Positions 6,943 through 16,319 of a DNA stretch of 45,828 nucleotides are shown one piece after another (position 1 is the stretch's first letter; each line of letters opens with the position of its first letter). The notes beneath the pieces are model-generated. The model made no database searches, was not told where the DNA came from, and was given only the letters and a program-made list of their open reading frames with translations. The position numbers and the translations under genes are program-made. Source of the DNA: Anaerolineae bacterium (GTDB lineage Bacteria; Chloroflexota; Anaerolineae; Aggregatilineales; Phototrophicaceae); NCBI GenBank assembly GCA_022823945.1, contig JAJEBK010000038.1:1-45828 (forward strand), written 5' to 3'.

Positions 6943-9210
6943 ATGTCGGATTTCTCATTTGTAGGCAAACCCACCCCTATGATCGATGGTCCCGCCAAGA
7001 TCACGGGCAACCTGAAATACACTGGCGACCTCAAGCTGAGTGGCATGCTGCATGCTCGCTTCGTCTTGAGCACCTATGCGCACGCCACGATTGCTGGCAT
7101 CGACTGCAGCGCGGCTTTGGCAGTGCCCGGTGTTCGCAGGGTACTGACAGCCGAGGACTTGCCCGATGTCGTGCCGTCCTCGCGAGCGAGATTGATGCTG
7201 GCGCGCGACCGTGTCATCTTCGTCGGGCAGCCGGTCGCCATCGTGTTGGCAGAAACGCCGGCCGCCGCGGCTGATGGCGCAGAACTGGTGGAGATCGACT
7301 ATGAACCGCTGACGGCGGTAACTTCTATGGGCGCGGCTGTGGCAGAAGACGCGCCCGTCATCTGGCCGCAGGGAATCCCCACTGGCGCGGAAGATGAAGC
7401 GGCTCATGGCGCTGATACAGGTGGCGAATCCGAAGCGGATGATGAAGAAGCTTCCAACATCGCCGGCAAGACGCACCTGGAGGCGGGCGATATCGCGGCT
7501 GCATTTGACAAAGCGGCTGTTGTTGTCGAGCGCGTCTTCGAGACGCCCATGGTGCATCAAAGTTCCATCGAAACGCAGGGCTGGGTCGTGCAGCCCAACC
7601 CGATCACTGGCGGTGCGACCATGTGGGGCAGTTTGCAGTCGCCTTTTGGCGTGCGCCAGGATGTCGCCGATGTGCTGGGCGTGCCCGAATCGGATGTCAC
7701 GGTCTATGGCATGCCGGTGGGCGGCGCATTTGGAGCGAAGTTCGGTTTGTACGAGCCGCTTGTCGCGCTGGTTGCCGCGACTGTGGGCAAGCCTGTCAGC
7801 CTCATCCTGACGCGCAGTGAAGAGCTGCTGACGACTAATCCCGCGCCGGCGCTGCGCCTGCATGGCAAGCTGGGCTTCGCTAACGATGGCAAGCTGCTGG
7901 CGATGCAAGCGGATGTGACAGCCGATACGGGTGTTTATCCCAGCGGCCTGGGCGGCTTCGCGGCGATGCAATTCGCCAGCTTTTACCCCTGCGAGAATCT
8001 GCTGCTGGAATCGACCAATGTGATCACCAACAAACAATCGGTGGGCGCTTATCGCGCGCCGACTTCGCCGACTGCGTTCATGGCGGTAGAAACGCTCTTT
8101 GATGAAGCCGCTGCCCAGCTGGGCATGGATCCGGTCGATCTGCGCCTGAAAAATGCCGCCCGCACCGGCGACCCTGCACCCGATGGTAGCGAATTTGCGC
8201 CTATCGGCATGGTCGAGACGCTGGAAGCCGCCAAACAGCATCCCATGTGGCAAAACCGCGAATCATCACGCAAACAAGGGCGTGGCGTCGGCGTGGCCAT
8301 CGGTGGCTGGATGGGTGGTCTGGAGCCCGGCGCAGCCGTCTGCAAGCTCAACCGCGATGGCGTGCTGCAAGTGCAGATTGGCACAGCCGACCTCAGCGGG
8401 ACGCCGACCACATTTGCGGTGCTGGCAGCCGAAGCCTATGGCGTTGCGCCCGACAAAGTGCGCTTCGTTTACAGCGATACCGACAGCGCTCCTTATGGCG
8501 GCGGCGTGGGCGGCAGCAAGACCACCTATACGCTGGGCAACGCCGTCATCCGCGCGGCACAAGACGCCCGTCGGCAAACTTTCGCCATCGCAGCGGAAGA
8601 ATTTGAAGTTTCTGCCGAAGACCTGGAAATCGTGGATGGCCGCGTGCAGGTGCGCGGCTTCCCCGATCGGTCGCTCAGCCTGGGTGAGCTTGCTGGCAAA
8701 GCCATGACCTTCGGTGGGCGTTACGAGCCGGTGCACGGCAGTGGCAGCCAAGCCGTAACCGACCGCGCGCCATCGTTCTGCGCGCAGATCGCCGAAGTCG
8801 AGGTGGACGAAGAAACCGGCGATGTCAACCTGCTGAATCTGGCAGTCGTGCAAGAAGTCGGACGCGCCATCAATCCGCTGGCGGTGCAGGGGCAGATGCA
8901 AGGTGGGGCGGTGCAAGGCGTCGGCTGGGCGCTCTTCGAAGAGATGCGCTATGGCGATGATGGTCAGCTGTTGTCTGGCTCGTGGATGGATTATGCCATG
9001 CCCGATGCCGTGCAAGCTGCGCCCATTCACACGCAGATCGTCGAGGTGCCCTCTCGCAGCGGTCCTTTTGGCGCGCGCGGCGTGGGCGAGCCGCCCGTCA
9101 TCCCCACCGTGGCCGCGATCGCCAATGCTGTCGCACATGCAACCGGCGTGCGCATGACGCAGACGCCGATGACTGCGCCGCGCGTGCTGGAGGCGCTGTC
9201 TTCGCGTTAA
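6943..9210 (+). CDS. Xanthine dehydrogenase/aldehyde oxidase-type molybdopterin-binding subunit
   Basis: Large (Mo-cofactor) subunit of 755 residues, normal length for the family. An N-terminal a/b-hammerhead begins KPTPMIDGPAKITGNLKYTG. GGAFGAKFGLYEPLVALVAA is the cofactor-binding glycine motif, RAPTSPTAFMAVE follows, and GVGEPPVIPTVAAIANAV near the C-terminus carries the catalytic Glu. An acidic insert (about residues 145-180, rich in Glu/Asp/Ala) lies between the hammerhead and the first cofactor domain. The start is fixed by GGAGAGGAG before ATG 6943. The FAD and 2Fe-2S subunits that normally accompany it are not in this window, so it must use unlinked partners or work differently. It is last in the operon with the sulfotransferase and aminotransferase-like genes. 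Confidence 0.92.
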   Translation: MSDFSFVGKPTPMIDGPAKITGNLKYTGDLKLSGMLHARFVLSTYAHATIAGIDCSAALAVPGVRRVLTAEDLPDVVPSSRARLMLARDRVIFVGQPVAIVLAETPAAAADGAELVEIDYEPLTAVTSMGAAVAEDAPVIWPQGIPTGAEDEAAHGADTGGESEADDEEASNIAGKTHLEAGDIAAAFDKAAVVVERVFETPMVHQSSIETQGWVVQPNPITGGATMWGSLQSPFGVRQDVADVLGVPESDVTVYGMPVGGAFGAKFGLYEPLVALVAATVGKPVSLILTRSEELLTTNPAPALRLHGKLGFANDGKLLAMQADVTADTGVYPSGLGGFAAMQFASFYPCENLLLESTNVITNKQSVGAYRAPTSPTAFMAVETLFDEAAAQLGMDPVDLRLKNAARTGDPAPDGSEFAPIGMVETLEAAKQHPMWQNRESSRKQGRGVGVAIGGWMGGLEPGAAVCKLNRDGVLQVQIGTADLSGTPTTFAVLAAEAYGVAPDKVRFVYSDTDSAPYGGGVGGSKTTYTLGNAVIRAAQDARRQTFAIAAEEFEVSAEDLEIVDGRVQVRGFPDRSLSLGELAGKAMTFGGRYEPVHGSGSQAVTDRAPSFCAQIAEVEVDEETGDVNLLNLAVVQEVGRAINPLAVQGQMQGGAVQGVGWALFEEMRYGDDGQLLSGSWMDYAMPDAVQAAPIHTQIVEVPSRSGPFGARGVGEPPVIPTVAAIANAVAHATGVRMTQTPMTAPRVLEALSSR

Positions 9211-9232
9211 GCCAACTAATTGGAAGTACAGC

Positions 9233-9259
9233 AAAGCCCACAAACCGTGGGCTTTTTTG
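9233..9259 (+). terminator. Intrinsic terminator after the molybdoenzyme gene
   Basis: AAAGCCCAC, a short AACC-type loop and GTGGGCTTTTTTG form a strong stem followed by six T, 23 bases after the stop at 9210. Read leftwards it is followed by only three T, so it mainly ends the plus operon and may partly stop the convergent SDR operon. Confidence 0.9.
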
Positions 9260-9286
9260 TTCTCTGGTACGGCTGTTATATCGAAA

Positions 9287-10057
9287 TCATAACTTGCCGC
9301 CATCAATGGGCAATACTTGCCCGGTAATCCAGCCCGCGTAATCAGAAGCGAAAAAAACCACGCCGTTGGCAATATCTTCGGCGCTGCCCAGCCGCTTCAA
9401 GGCGAAGCGATTCACCAGCGCGCGTTGACCCGCTTCGCCATATGATTCGAATTGGTGGATGGAATTAGGATTGGACAGCACAAAGCCCGGCGCGATGTTG
9501 TTGACTGTGATCTGCCACGCGCCCAATTCGTGCGCTAGTTGCCGAGTCAAGCCGATCTGCGCAGCCTTCGCCGCGGCATAAGCCTGGATGCCCGTCAGAC
9601 TGACGCCCAAGCCGGCGCCGCTGGAAATGTTGATGATGCGGCCGAAGCGCGCTGTTTTCATGGCTGGCGCGACAGCTTGCGAGAAGTAGAATGCCCCGCG
9701 CGTGTTGACCTCGAAGATGCTGTTCCAGTCTTCTTCGCTGATCTCTTCCAGCCGACGACCGACTTGCCCCAGCACGCCGCCTGCATTGTTGACCAGGATA
9801 TGCGCGGCGCCATCGGTCGCAATCACCTCGGCCACCAGCCCGAAAACAGCGGCACGGTCGCGCACATCGACGACCCGCGCCTGACACTTGCCGCTCGTTG
9901 CCTCGCACAGCGCCATCGTTTCCGCCAGTTCGTCCGCCAGCACATCGCATGCCCAGACAGATGCGCCGCGCTGCGCGAATGCCAAGCTGATCGCGCGTCC
10001 AAATCCGTGCGCCGCGCCAGTTACGATTGCCGTCTTGCCCGCAAAACTGATGTTCAT
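9287..10057 (-). CDS. Short-chain dehydrogenase/reductase (SDR)
   Basis: NAD(P)-dependent classical SDR of 256 residues. TGAAHGFGRAI near residue 11 is the TGxxxGxG cofactor motif, NNAGG follows at about residue 88, catalytic Ser is in ISSGAGLG, and Tyr/Lys are in YAAAKAAQIG. The C-terminal GWITGQVLPIDGGKL is typical. The start at 10057 is set by the ATGA overlap with the ketopantoate-reductase-like gene and CGGAG just upstream. It is the last gene of a three-gene leftward operon (creatininase-like, PanE-like, SDR) and probably oxidises or reduces an intermediate of the pathway encoded by the divergent cluster; the substrate is not deducible. Confidence 0.92.
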   Translation of the reverse strand: MNISFAGKTAIVTGAAHGFGRAISLAFAQRGASVWACDVLADELAETMALCEATSGKCQARVVDVRDRAAVFGLVAEVIATDGAAHILVNNAGGVLGQVGRRLEEISEEDWNSIFEVNTRGAFYFSQAVAPAMKTARFGRIINISSGAGLGVSLTGIQAYAAAKAAQIGLTRQLAHELGAWQITVNNIAPGFVLSNPNSIHQFESYGEAGQRALVNRFALKRLGSAEDIANGVVFFASDYAGWITGQVLPIDGGKL

Positions 10058-11061
10058 GAGAACTCCGTCCGCAAATCTTCCAGGTTGCCCAGGCACTGTT
10101 CGCGCGCGCCATTTTCAATCTCGCCGATCATGGCTATCCAGCGGCGCGTCAAGGGCATGTCCATGTCAATTGCTGCGGCTTGCGCCAGCAGCGGCTCGTA
10201 CATAGAAACCTCTGTCGCGCGTTTTCGCACAGCCAGGTCGCGCCAAATGCCGCTGTGTGTCTTTGCCGACAGCTTGTTAAACGCCACCAACGCATCGAGC
10301 GATCGCGCAATGCCAGCCTGATCGTCCGCCAGAAAAAGCGCCGGCTCAAAGCCGTTGAAACCCAATGGCGTGATGCCCAGCTCCTCCGCCAGCCAGACGA
10401 TTTCTTGCGCAGCGCGGATGTAGACGGGACGGTAGTGCAAATCCGACAACGCGTCAGATATGGGTTCGTGCGTCAATGCCGAAACAAAGAGCATCGCGCC
10501 GTAGGCTTCTTTGCCCCACAAATAGCCAAAGATGTTGTCGGTGAATTGCGCGTCCGTGTCAAAGTCGCGCAGCGCCTCGACCAACTGCCGCGCACGCTGG
10601 CTATCTGCGCCGTCCAGCTCGCCAATGACGACTGCGCCGCGTCCGCCAAAGAGAATCTCGCCAGGCGCATGATAATCGGCGCTGAAATTGACGAATGCGC
10701 CGACTGTGCGCTGCCGTCCCACAATCTCGGCGATGGTCAATTCGTTCAAACCATTCTGCAGCGAAACGACGCAGCCATCATCGGCGAGAAATGGCGCAAG
10801 CGACTCGGCAGCCGCGCGCGTATGCTGCGACTTTGTGCAGAGCAGGATAGTCTGATGCCGTCCCGCAAGCTGCTGTGGTGTGTACGCGCGGGCATCGACG
10901 CGAAACTCGTCAATCGGCCCGCTTATCCGCAACCCATTTTCGTTGATAGCAGTCACATGTTCTGGCACGACATCCACGAAAGCGACATCGTGCCCGGCGC
11001 GCTGCAGGAATGCGCCGACTGTGCCGCCGATCGCGCCCGCTCCCCAAATCAACATGTTCAT
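10054..11061 (-). CDS. Ketopantoate reductase (PanE/ApbA) family protein
   Basis: Protein of 335 residues. MNMLIWGAGAIGGTVGAFLQ is a Rossmann GxGxxG start, CTKSQHT corresponds to the conserved Lys-containing NADPH loop of ketopantoate reductases, and SLQNGLNE is the family's substrate-side motif. The C-terminal helical domain is present. The context is catabolic rather than pantothenate synthesis (no panB, panC or panD nearby), so reduction of another 2-keto acid, or oxidation of a 2-hydroxy acid, is as likely. The ATG directly follows the TAG of the creatininase-like gene, and a second ATG lies two codons later. Confidence 0.85.
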   Translation of the reverse strand: MNMLIWGAGAIGGTVGAFLQRAGHDVAFVDVVPEHVTAINENGLRISGPIDEFRVDARAYTPQQLAGRHQTILLCTKSQHTRAAAESLAPFLADDGCVVSLQNGLNELTIAEIVGRQRTVGAFVNFSADYHAPGEILFGGRGAVVIGELDGADSQRARQLVEALRDFDTDAQFTDNIFGYLWGKEAYGAMLFVSALTHEPISDALSDLHYRPVYIRAAQEIVWLAEELGITPLGFNGFEPALFLADDQAGIARSLDALVAFNKLSAKTHSGIWRDLAVRKRATEVSMYEPLLAQAAAIDMDMPLTRRWIAMIGEIENGAREQCLGNLEDLRTEFS

Positions 11062-11763
<702 letters not shown>

Positions 11764-11794
11764 TTGCCGTCCTTTGCGAGCTGGCGCGGGATTC

Positions 11795-11824
11795 TTGTAC
11801 GAGATTGCGCTCCAATGATACTAT
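11795..11824 (+). promoter_or_regulatory. Promoter of the rightward hydroxyacid dehydrogenase operon, overlapping a divergent -10
   Basis: TTGTAC (11795-11800), 18 bases and TACTAT (11819-11824) form a moderate promoter with a leader of about 25-30 bases to ATG 11856. On the other strand TATAGT (complement of 11820-11825) can serve as a -10 for the creatininase operon, with TTGCGG 15 bases upstream of it. The two -10 elements overlap almost completely, so the promoters may exclude each other. Confidence 0.4.
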
Positions 11825-11855
11825 AGGCTGGCAGACCGCGCCGCAAGGAGAGCCC

Positions 11856-12860
11856 ATGCCCAAAGCGCTTTTCATATTGGAAGACAACATCCGTCAGCGC
11901 GTGTATCCGGACGACCTGATCGCGCAATTCGCCAGGCATGTTGAGGTAATCGCGCCGCCCCAGACCAAAGCGCAGATCGCTGCCAACCTGTCATTGCTGC
12001 AAGAAATGGAGATCCTCATATCGTCCTGGCTGTGCCCGCGCCTGGACGCCGCCTTTCTTGCCTGTGCGCCGCAGTTAAAAGCGGTCTTTTATGGCGCTGG
12101 CACGATCAAGCGCTTGGTCAGCGATGCCATGTGGGAGCGGGGCATCCGCATCACGCATGCCGCTTCTGCCAACGCCGAATGTGTGGCTGAAGTCGTGGTC
12201 GCGCAGATTGTGCTCTCGCTCAAAGGCATGTGGAGCGAAGTCGCGCGGGTGCGGCAGCAGCGCAATTTTACTAATGAGGGCAAAAACCGCGCTTACCACG
12301 GGGTGCGCGGCGCGACTGTCGGCATCATCGGTTTGAGTTTGGTAGGCCGGCAGGTGATTCGCTTGCTGAAGCCTTATCGCGTGCGCATCGTTGTTTACGA
12401 TCCGTATGCCAGCGCCCAGGACGAAGCCGAATTGGGTATCGAGCTGGTCAGCCTGGCAGACTTGTTTGCTTCATCGGCGGTCACTTCGCTGCATGCGCCC
12501 TGGCTGCCAGAGACCGAAGGCATGGTCAATCGGCAGTTGTTGGAACAGATGCCGCCCTACAGCACATTTATCAACAGTGCGCGCGGCGCGCTGGTGGACG
12601 AAGACGCGCTCATTGATGTGCTGCGCCAGCGACCCGATGTTTATGCGCTGCTGGATGTCACACACCCCGAGCCGCCACCGCCCGAATCTGCGCTGTACGA
12701 CCTGCCGAATGTTGTGCTGACGCCGCACACGGCTGGCGCTATCGGCGTAAATGACACACGGCGCCTGGGCGAGTGCATGCTGGACGAGTTGATTTCTTAC
12801 CTGGCGAGCGGCGAAATGCGTTTTGAGATAAAGCGCGAGCAATTGCCGACTATGGCATAA
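11856..12860 (+). CDS. D-isomer-specific 2-hydroxyacid dehydrogenase
   Basis: Protein of 334 residues. The NAD domain carries VGIIGLSLVGRQVIRLL, a GxGxxG variant with Ser in place of the middle Gly, followed by VVYDPYAS. Catalytic residues are in the expected order: Arg in INSARGALVDED, Glu in the THPEPPP region, His in LTPHTAG. AAGGAG lies six bases before ATG 11856; an upstream in-frame start at 11805 would overlap the promoter and is rejected. It leads a rightward operon with PhyH (29 bp), DHDPS-like (30 bp) and OYE-like (3 bp) genes. It likely interconverts a 2-hydroxy and a 2-keto acid in the same route as the divergent operon. Confidence 0.9.
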   Translation: MPKALFILEDNIRQRVYPDDLIAQFARHVEVIAPPQTKAQIAANLSLLQEMEILISSWLCPRLDAAFLACAPQLKAVFYGAGTIKRLVSDAMWERGIRITHAASANAECVAEVVVAQIVLSLKGMWSEVARVRQQRNFTNEGKNRAYHGVRGATVGIIGLSLVGRQVIRLLKPYRVRIVVYDPYASAQDEAELGIELVSLADLFASSAVTSLHAPWLPETEGMVNRQLLEQMPPYSTFINSARGALVDEDALIDVLRQRPDVYALLDVTHPEPPPPESALYDLPNVVLTPHTAGAIGVNDTRRLGECMLDELISYLASGEMRFEIKREQLPTMA

Positions 12861-12889
12861 TCTCCACATAGTGCCGCGAGGACAGTGAA

Positions 12890-13660
12890 ATGGCTGCCGA
12901 ACTGTTGCGTTACAGCGAACTGACCGACAACGAGGTCAACTTCTATGACAAGCACGGCTACTTGTCGCTGCCTGGTTTGCTAAGTCGCGAGGCGGCGCAA
13001 GACCTGGCGGGAGAAGTGCTGGACATCATGGCGGGGCTGGGGATCAGCCGCGAAGCCCTGCGCAATGCCAGCACATCCAAAGACAAGCTGCGTCAAAGCC
13101 GTCAATATCTGGCTGGTTCGGGCTTGGCGCGCCTGGTGCATTCCGAAGCGCTGCTGAGTATCGCCTCGCGTCTGATGGGTGGCGCATCGACTGTTTACCT
13201 GCCATTCACGGCTGTAAAGAGCGGCGGTGGCGGTGGCAGATTTCATTTTCACCAAGACAATCAATACACGCGCTTTGATGGGCCGGGCACGAATATCTGG
13301 TTCGCGCTGATGGAAACGAGTCCGCTGAATGGCTGCTTGCAAATCGCGCCGTCGACGCACCTGGCCGGCACGTTGGACTCGATAGAAAGCGAAGACCGCG
13401 ATGGACACCGCACAGTCGCAGTCGAACCGGCGTCATTTCTGCCGCTGCGCATGATGCCGGGCGATGCTGTGGCTTTCACAAGGCTGACTCTGCATGGCTC
13501 TGGCGCAAACAGCACCGACCAGCCGCGCCTGGGTTATGCTGTGCAATACCACCGCGACGATGTGCGTGCCAGCAGAAATGGTGTGGAGCTCGGCTTGCTA
13601 AAGGACAATCCACGTTTCACAGTGCTGCCGGTCGCCGAGATTTCGCCGGACCGAGAATGA
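12890..13660 (+). CDS. Phytanoyl-CoA dioxygenase (PhyH) family protein
   Basis: Fe(II)/2-oxoglutarate oxygenase-type protein of 256 residues. FHFHQDNQY supplies the HxD metal pair, TRLTLHGSGANSTDQPR the distal His and the 2-oxoglutarate-binding Arg, with the double-stranded beta-helix between them (NIWFALMETSPLNGCLQIAPSTH cut by the window of this motif list). The N-terminal FYDKHGYLSLPGLL is the usual PhyH opening. GAGGAC lies before ATG 12890. It probably hydroxylates a small substrate of the cluster; many bacterial members act on small molecules, not phytanoyl-CoA. Confidence 0.88.
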   Translation: MAAELLRYSELTDNEVNFYDKHGYLSLPGLLSREAAQDLAGEVLDIMAGLGISREALRNASTSKDKLRQSRQYLAGSGLARLVHSEALLSIASRLMGGASTVYLPFTAVKSGGGGGRFHFHQDNQYTRFDGPGTNIWFALMETSPLNGCLQIAPSTHLAGTLDSIESEDRDGHRTVAVEPASFLPLRMMPGDAVAFTRLTLHGSGANSTDQPRLGYAVQYHRDDVRASRNGVELGLLKDNPRFTVLPVAEISPDRE

Positions 13661-13690
13661 CAATCGTGACAACTTGACGAGGATTGCGCT

Positions 13691-14644
13691 ATGCAGCAAG
13701 AACCACAAGATCTCATCCGTCCCAAGCGCAAAATCGAAGGCATCTCGGCGATATTGCTGCCTTTCCACGAGAATGGCGAGGTCGACTGGCCCGGGCTCGC
13801 CAGCCATGTGCGCCGCACAGCAGAAGCTGGACTCACGCCTGCGGTCAACATGGACACGGGCTTCGCCAACCTCATCAGTGAAGAACAGCGGCAAAAGGTC
13901 TTGCGCGCGACGAACTGCACGCTCGACGGCGGTCGCTTTGTGGCCGGCGCGTTCGTCGGCGACCAGCCCGGAGCCGCATTCGACTTCGCAGCCTACGCCA
14001 GCCAGGTCGAGAGCATTCAGCGGCACGGCGGCACGCCCATCGTATTCCAGTCTTTCGGTTTGACAGACCAGCCAGAGGCGGACATCCTGCGCGGCTATGA
14101 ACGGATTGGCGCTGAAACAGACGGTTTCATCGCTTTTGAGTTGGGCAAGATGTTCGCTCCTTTTGGCGCGATTTACAGCCTCGCTACCTACCGCGGCTTG
14201 CTGGGCGTGGAGAAATGCCTGGGCGCGAAGCACTCTTCGCTAAGCCGCCAGCTGGAATGGCAGCGCATCCGCCTGCGCGATGAGCTGCGCAGCGATTTCA
14301 AGGTGTATACCGGCAACGACCTGGCGATTGACATGGTTATGTATGGCAGCGATTATCTGCTGGGCTTGAGCACCTTTGCGCCCGATCTGTTTGCCCGGCG
14401 CGACCAAATGTGGCTGGATGACGATGCGGGATTCTATGAATTGAACGACCTGCTTCAATATCTGGGTTTCCTGGCTTTTCGACCGCCTGTGCCGGCCTAC
14501 AAGCATTCGGCTGCGCAATTTCTTAAACTTCGCGGCTGGATCGGCTCGGATAAAACACATGCCGATTCGCCACGCCGTCCGCAAAGCGACATCGCCATCC
14601 TGCGCGATATTGCCGGGCGGCTCGGCGTCCTGGACGAAAGCTAG
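13691..14644 (+). CDS. Dihydrodipicolinate synthase-like aldolase
   Basis: Class I aldolase-fold protein of 317 residues. It starts [21 protein letters not shown], the DapA/N-acetylneuraminate lyase opening, and the Schiff-base Lys is most likely in LGAKHSSLS (usual form GxKdss). The sequence [10 protein letters not shown] occupies the place of the conserved Tyr-containing strand. It is diverged enough that lysine synthesis is unlikely; a lyase or dehydratase acting on a 2-keto acid of the cluster fits better. An ACGAGGA sits upstream of ATG 13691. The stop lies three bases before the next start, so the two are coupled. Confidence 0.82.
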   Translation: MQQEPQDLIRPKRKIEGISAILLPFHENGEVDWPGLASHVRRTAEAGLTPAVNMDTGFANLISEEQRQKVLRATNCTLDGGRFVAGAFVGDQPGAAFDFAAYASQVESIQRHGGTPIVFQSFGLTDQPEADILRGYERIGAETDGFIAFELGKMFAPFGAIYSLATYRGLLGVEKCLGAKHSSLSRQLEWQRIRLRDELRSDFKVYTGNDLAIDMVMYGSDYLLGLSTFAPDLFARRDQMWLDDDAGFYELNDLLQYLGFLAFRPPVPAYKHSAAQFLKLRGWIGSDKTHADSPRRPQSDIAILRDIAGRLGVLDES

Positions 14645-14647
14645 CCC

Positions 14648-16084
14648 ATGGCGATCAGACGTGTTGCCCAATTGCGGACTTTCGAGCAATTCACCAGCTA
14701 TTGCCGGGCGGTCGGCGCAGATTTGCCGATAGACGAACAGCTCGCGCGCGCTGCCGCATCGCCCCTGGCGCGCTCGTACGCGTATCGTGGGCGGACATTG
14801 GCCAATCGCTTTTGCATCTTGCCGATGGAAGGCTGGGATGGCACGGCGGATGGCCTGCCCTCCGAGTTGACGCGGCGGCGCTGGCGGCGATTTGGACAGA
14901 GCGGCGCAAAGCTGATCTGGGGTGGCGAGGCTGTCGCAGTGCGCCACGATGGACGCGCCAATGCCCGCCAACTGGTCATCAACGCCGCCAACCTGGCTGG
15001 CATCGCTGGATTGCGCGATGACCTGTTGGACGCGCATGCCCAGGACTTTGCAGACGCAGACGACTTGCTGATTGGCCTGCAATTGACGCATTCCGGACGC
15101 TTCTGCCGCCCCAATAGCGCCCAGCTCGAGCCGCTTGTGCTGTATCGACACCCTGTTCTCGATGCCAGGTTCCAGGTTGAAGACGACTCCTGTGTGATGA
15201 GCGATGCCGAAATCGAGCAGTTGATCGAAGACTTTGGACAGGCGTCCGTTTTTGCGCAGCGGGCTGGTTTCGACTTTGTCGATATCAAGCATTGCCATGG
15301 CTATCTGGGGCATGAATTTCTAAGCGCAGTTGACCGCGACGGCAAATATGGCGGCAGCTTTGAGAATCGCACGCGATTCCTGCGCGAAACGGTCGAGTTA
15401 ATCCGCGCGCGGGTGCCCGGGTTGGATATCGGCGTGCGGCTGAGCGCCATCGACTGGATTCCTTTTCAGCCGGGCAGCGACCGCATCGGCGAGCCAGCGC
15501 CATTTTCCACCAAACGTTATCCCTACGCGTTTGGCGGCGATGGGACGGGCACTGGCTATGACCTCAGCGAACCGCGGCGCTTCCTGGACTTGCTGCAGAG
15601 CCTGGATATCCAGTTGGTTTGCATCACAGCTGGCAGCCCCTATTACAATTTTCACATCCAGAGGCCGGCGATTTTTCCGCCTTCGGATGGCTATCTGCTG
15701 CCAGAGGATCCCCTGGTGGGCGTGGCGCGCCAGATACAGGTGACGGCGGAGCTAAAAGAATCGTTCCCCGATTTAACCCTTGTCGGCTCGGGCTATTCCT
15801 ATTTGCAGGATTGGCTGCCCAATGTGGCGCAGGCTGCAACGCGCCAAGGCTTGACTGACTTTGTGGGCTTGGGACGCATGGCATTGAGCTATCCCCAGCT
15901 GCCTGCCGACTTGCTGGCGGGGCGACCGCTGCAGCGCAAACGAATCTGCCGCACATTCAGCGATTGCACGACAGCCCCGCGCAATGGCATGGTTTCCGGC
16001 TGTTATCCGCTGGACGAGCAGTACAAAGCCAGCGACGAATACAAGCGGCTGCTGGAGATCAAGAAAGCAGCGACGTCTCGCTAA
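14648..16084 (+). CDS. NADH:flavin oxidoreductase, old yellow enzyme-like
   Basis: FMN TIM-barrel reductase of 478 residues, longer than a simple OYE because of an extra ~45-residue N-terminus and an extended C-terminus. [13 protein letters not shown] is the conserved flavin/substrate strand. [19 protein letters not shown] and [17 protein letters not shown] are the family signature. [14 protein letters not shown] is the phosphate-binding end of the barrel. The C-terminal region has several Cys around [17 protein letters not shown], reminiscent of the cysteine segment in 2,4-dienoyl-CoA reductase-type members, but I cannot say that it binds a cluster. Last gene of the rightward operon, presumably reducing an enone or acting as a demethylase/dehydrogenase. 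Confidence 0.88.
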   Translation: MAIRRVAQLRTFEQFTSYCRAVGADLPIDEQLARAAASPLARSYAYRGRTLANRFCILPMEGWDGTADGLPSELTRRRWRRFGQSGAKLIWGGEAVAVRHDGRANARQLVINAANLAGIAGLRDDLLDAHAQDFADADDLLIGLQLTHSGRFCRPNSAQLEPLVLYRHPVLDARFQVEDDSCVMSDAEIEQLIEDFGQASVFAQRAGFDFVDIKHCHGYLGHEFLSAVDRDGKYGGSFENRTRFLRETVELIRARVPGLDIGVRLSAIDWIPFQPGSDRIGEPAPFSTKRYPYAFGGDGTGTGYDLSEPRRFLDLLQSLDIQLVCITAGSPYYNFHIQRPAIFPPSDGYLLPEDPLVGVARQIQVTAELKESFPDLTLVGSGYSYLQDWLPNVAQAATRQGLTDFVGLGRMALSYPQLPADLLAGRPLQRKRICRTFSDCTTAPRNGMVSGCYPLDEQYKASDEYKRLLEIKKAATSR

Positions 16085-16319
16085 CACCCCACCGGTCCCC
16101 TCTCAGTATGCTGGAAGACGCTGAAGAGTCGGCCTGTGTTTGCTTGTCCCCGACTCTTCGGGCTGAGGGCAGGACAGGTTACTTAACCCCACCCCCGGCC
16201 CCTCCCCGACGAGTCGGAGAGGGGAGTTTCGGGCGCTGTCTCACGACATGACGACAGATCCGCGCGTGTGAATTGCCTCCCCCTGACCTGTCGAGGGGAT
16301 TGAGGGGGATGGAGGGCGA
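16085..16319. repeat. Intergenic cluster of GC-rich hairpins
   Basis: Three inverted repeats follow the OYE-like gene. GAAGAGTCGG (16123-16132) pairs perfectly with CCGACTCTTC (16150-16159). A C-rich arm CCCCTCCCCGA pairs with TCGGAGAGGGG at about 16199-16223 with one mismatch. A further C-rich/G-rich segment covers 16278-16312. None has a T-run. The second is of the kind repeated widely in Chloroflexota genomes between genes, and a related C/G-rich hairpin occurs at 45477-45504. No coding potential is seen. Confidence 0.55.

Noticed and set aside
10054..11061. Assigning panE (pantothenate synthesis) by name
   Set aside because: The gene is in a catabolic-looking operon without other pantothenate genes; only the family is supported.
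13691..14644. Assigning dapA (lysine synthesis)
   Set aside because: Active-site strands diverge from DapA and the operon contains oxygenase and OYE-like genes.
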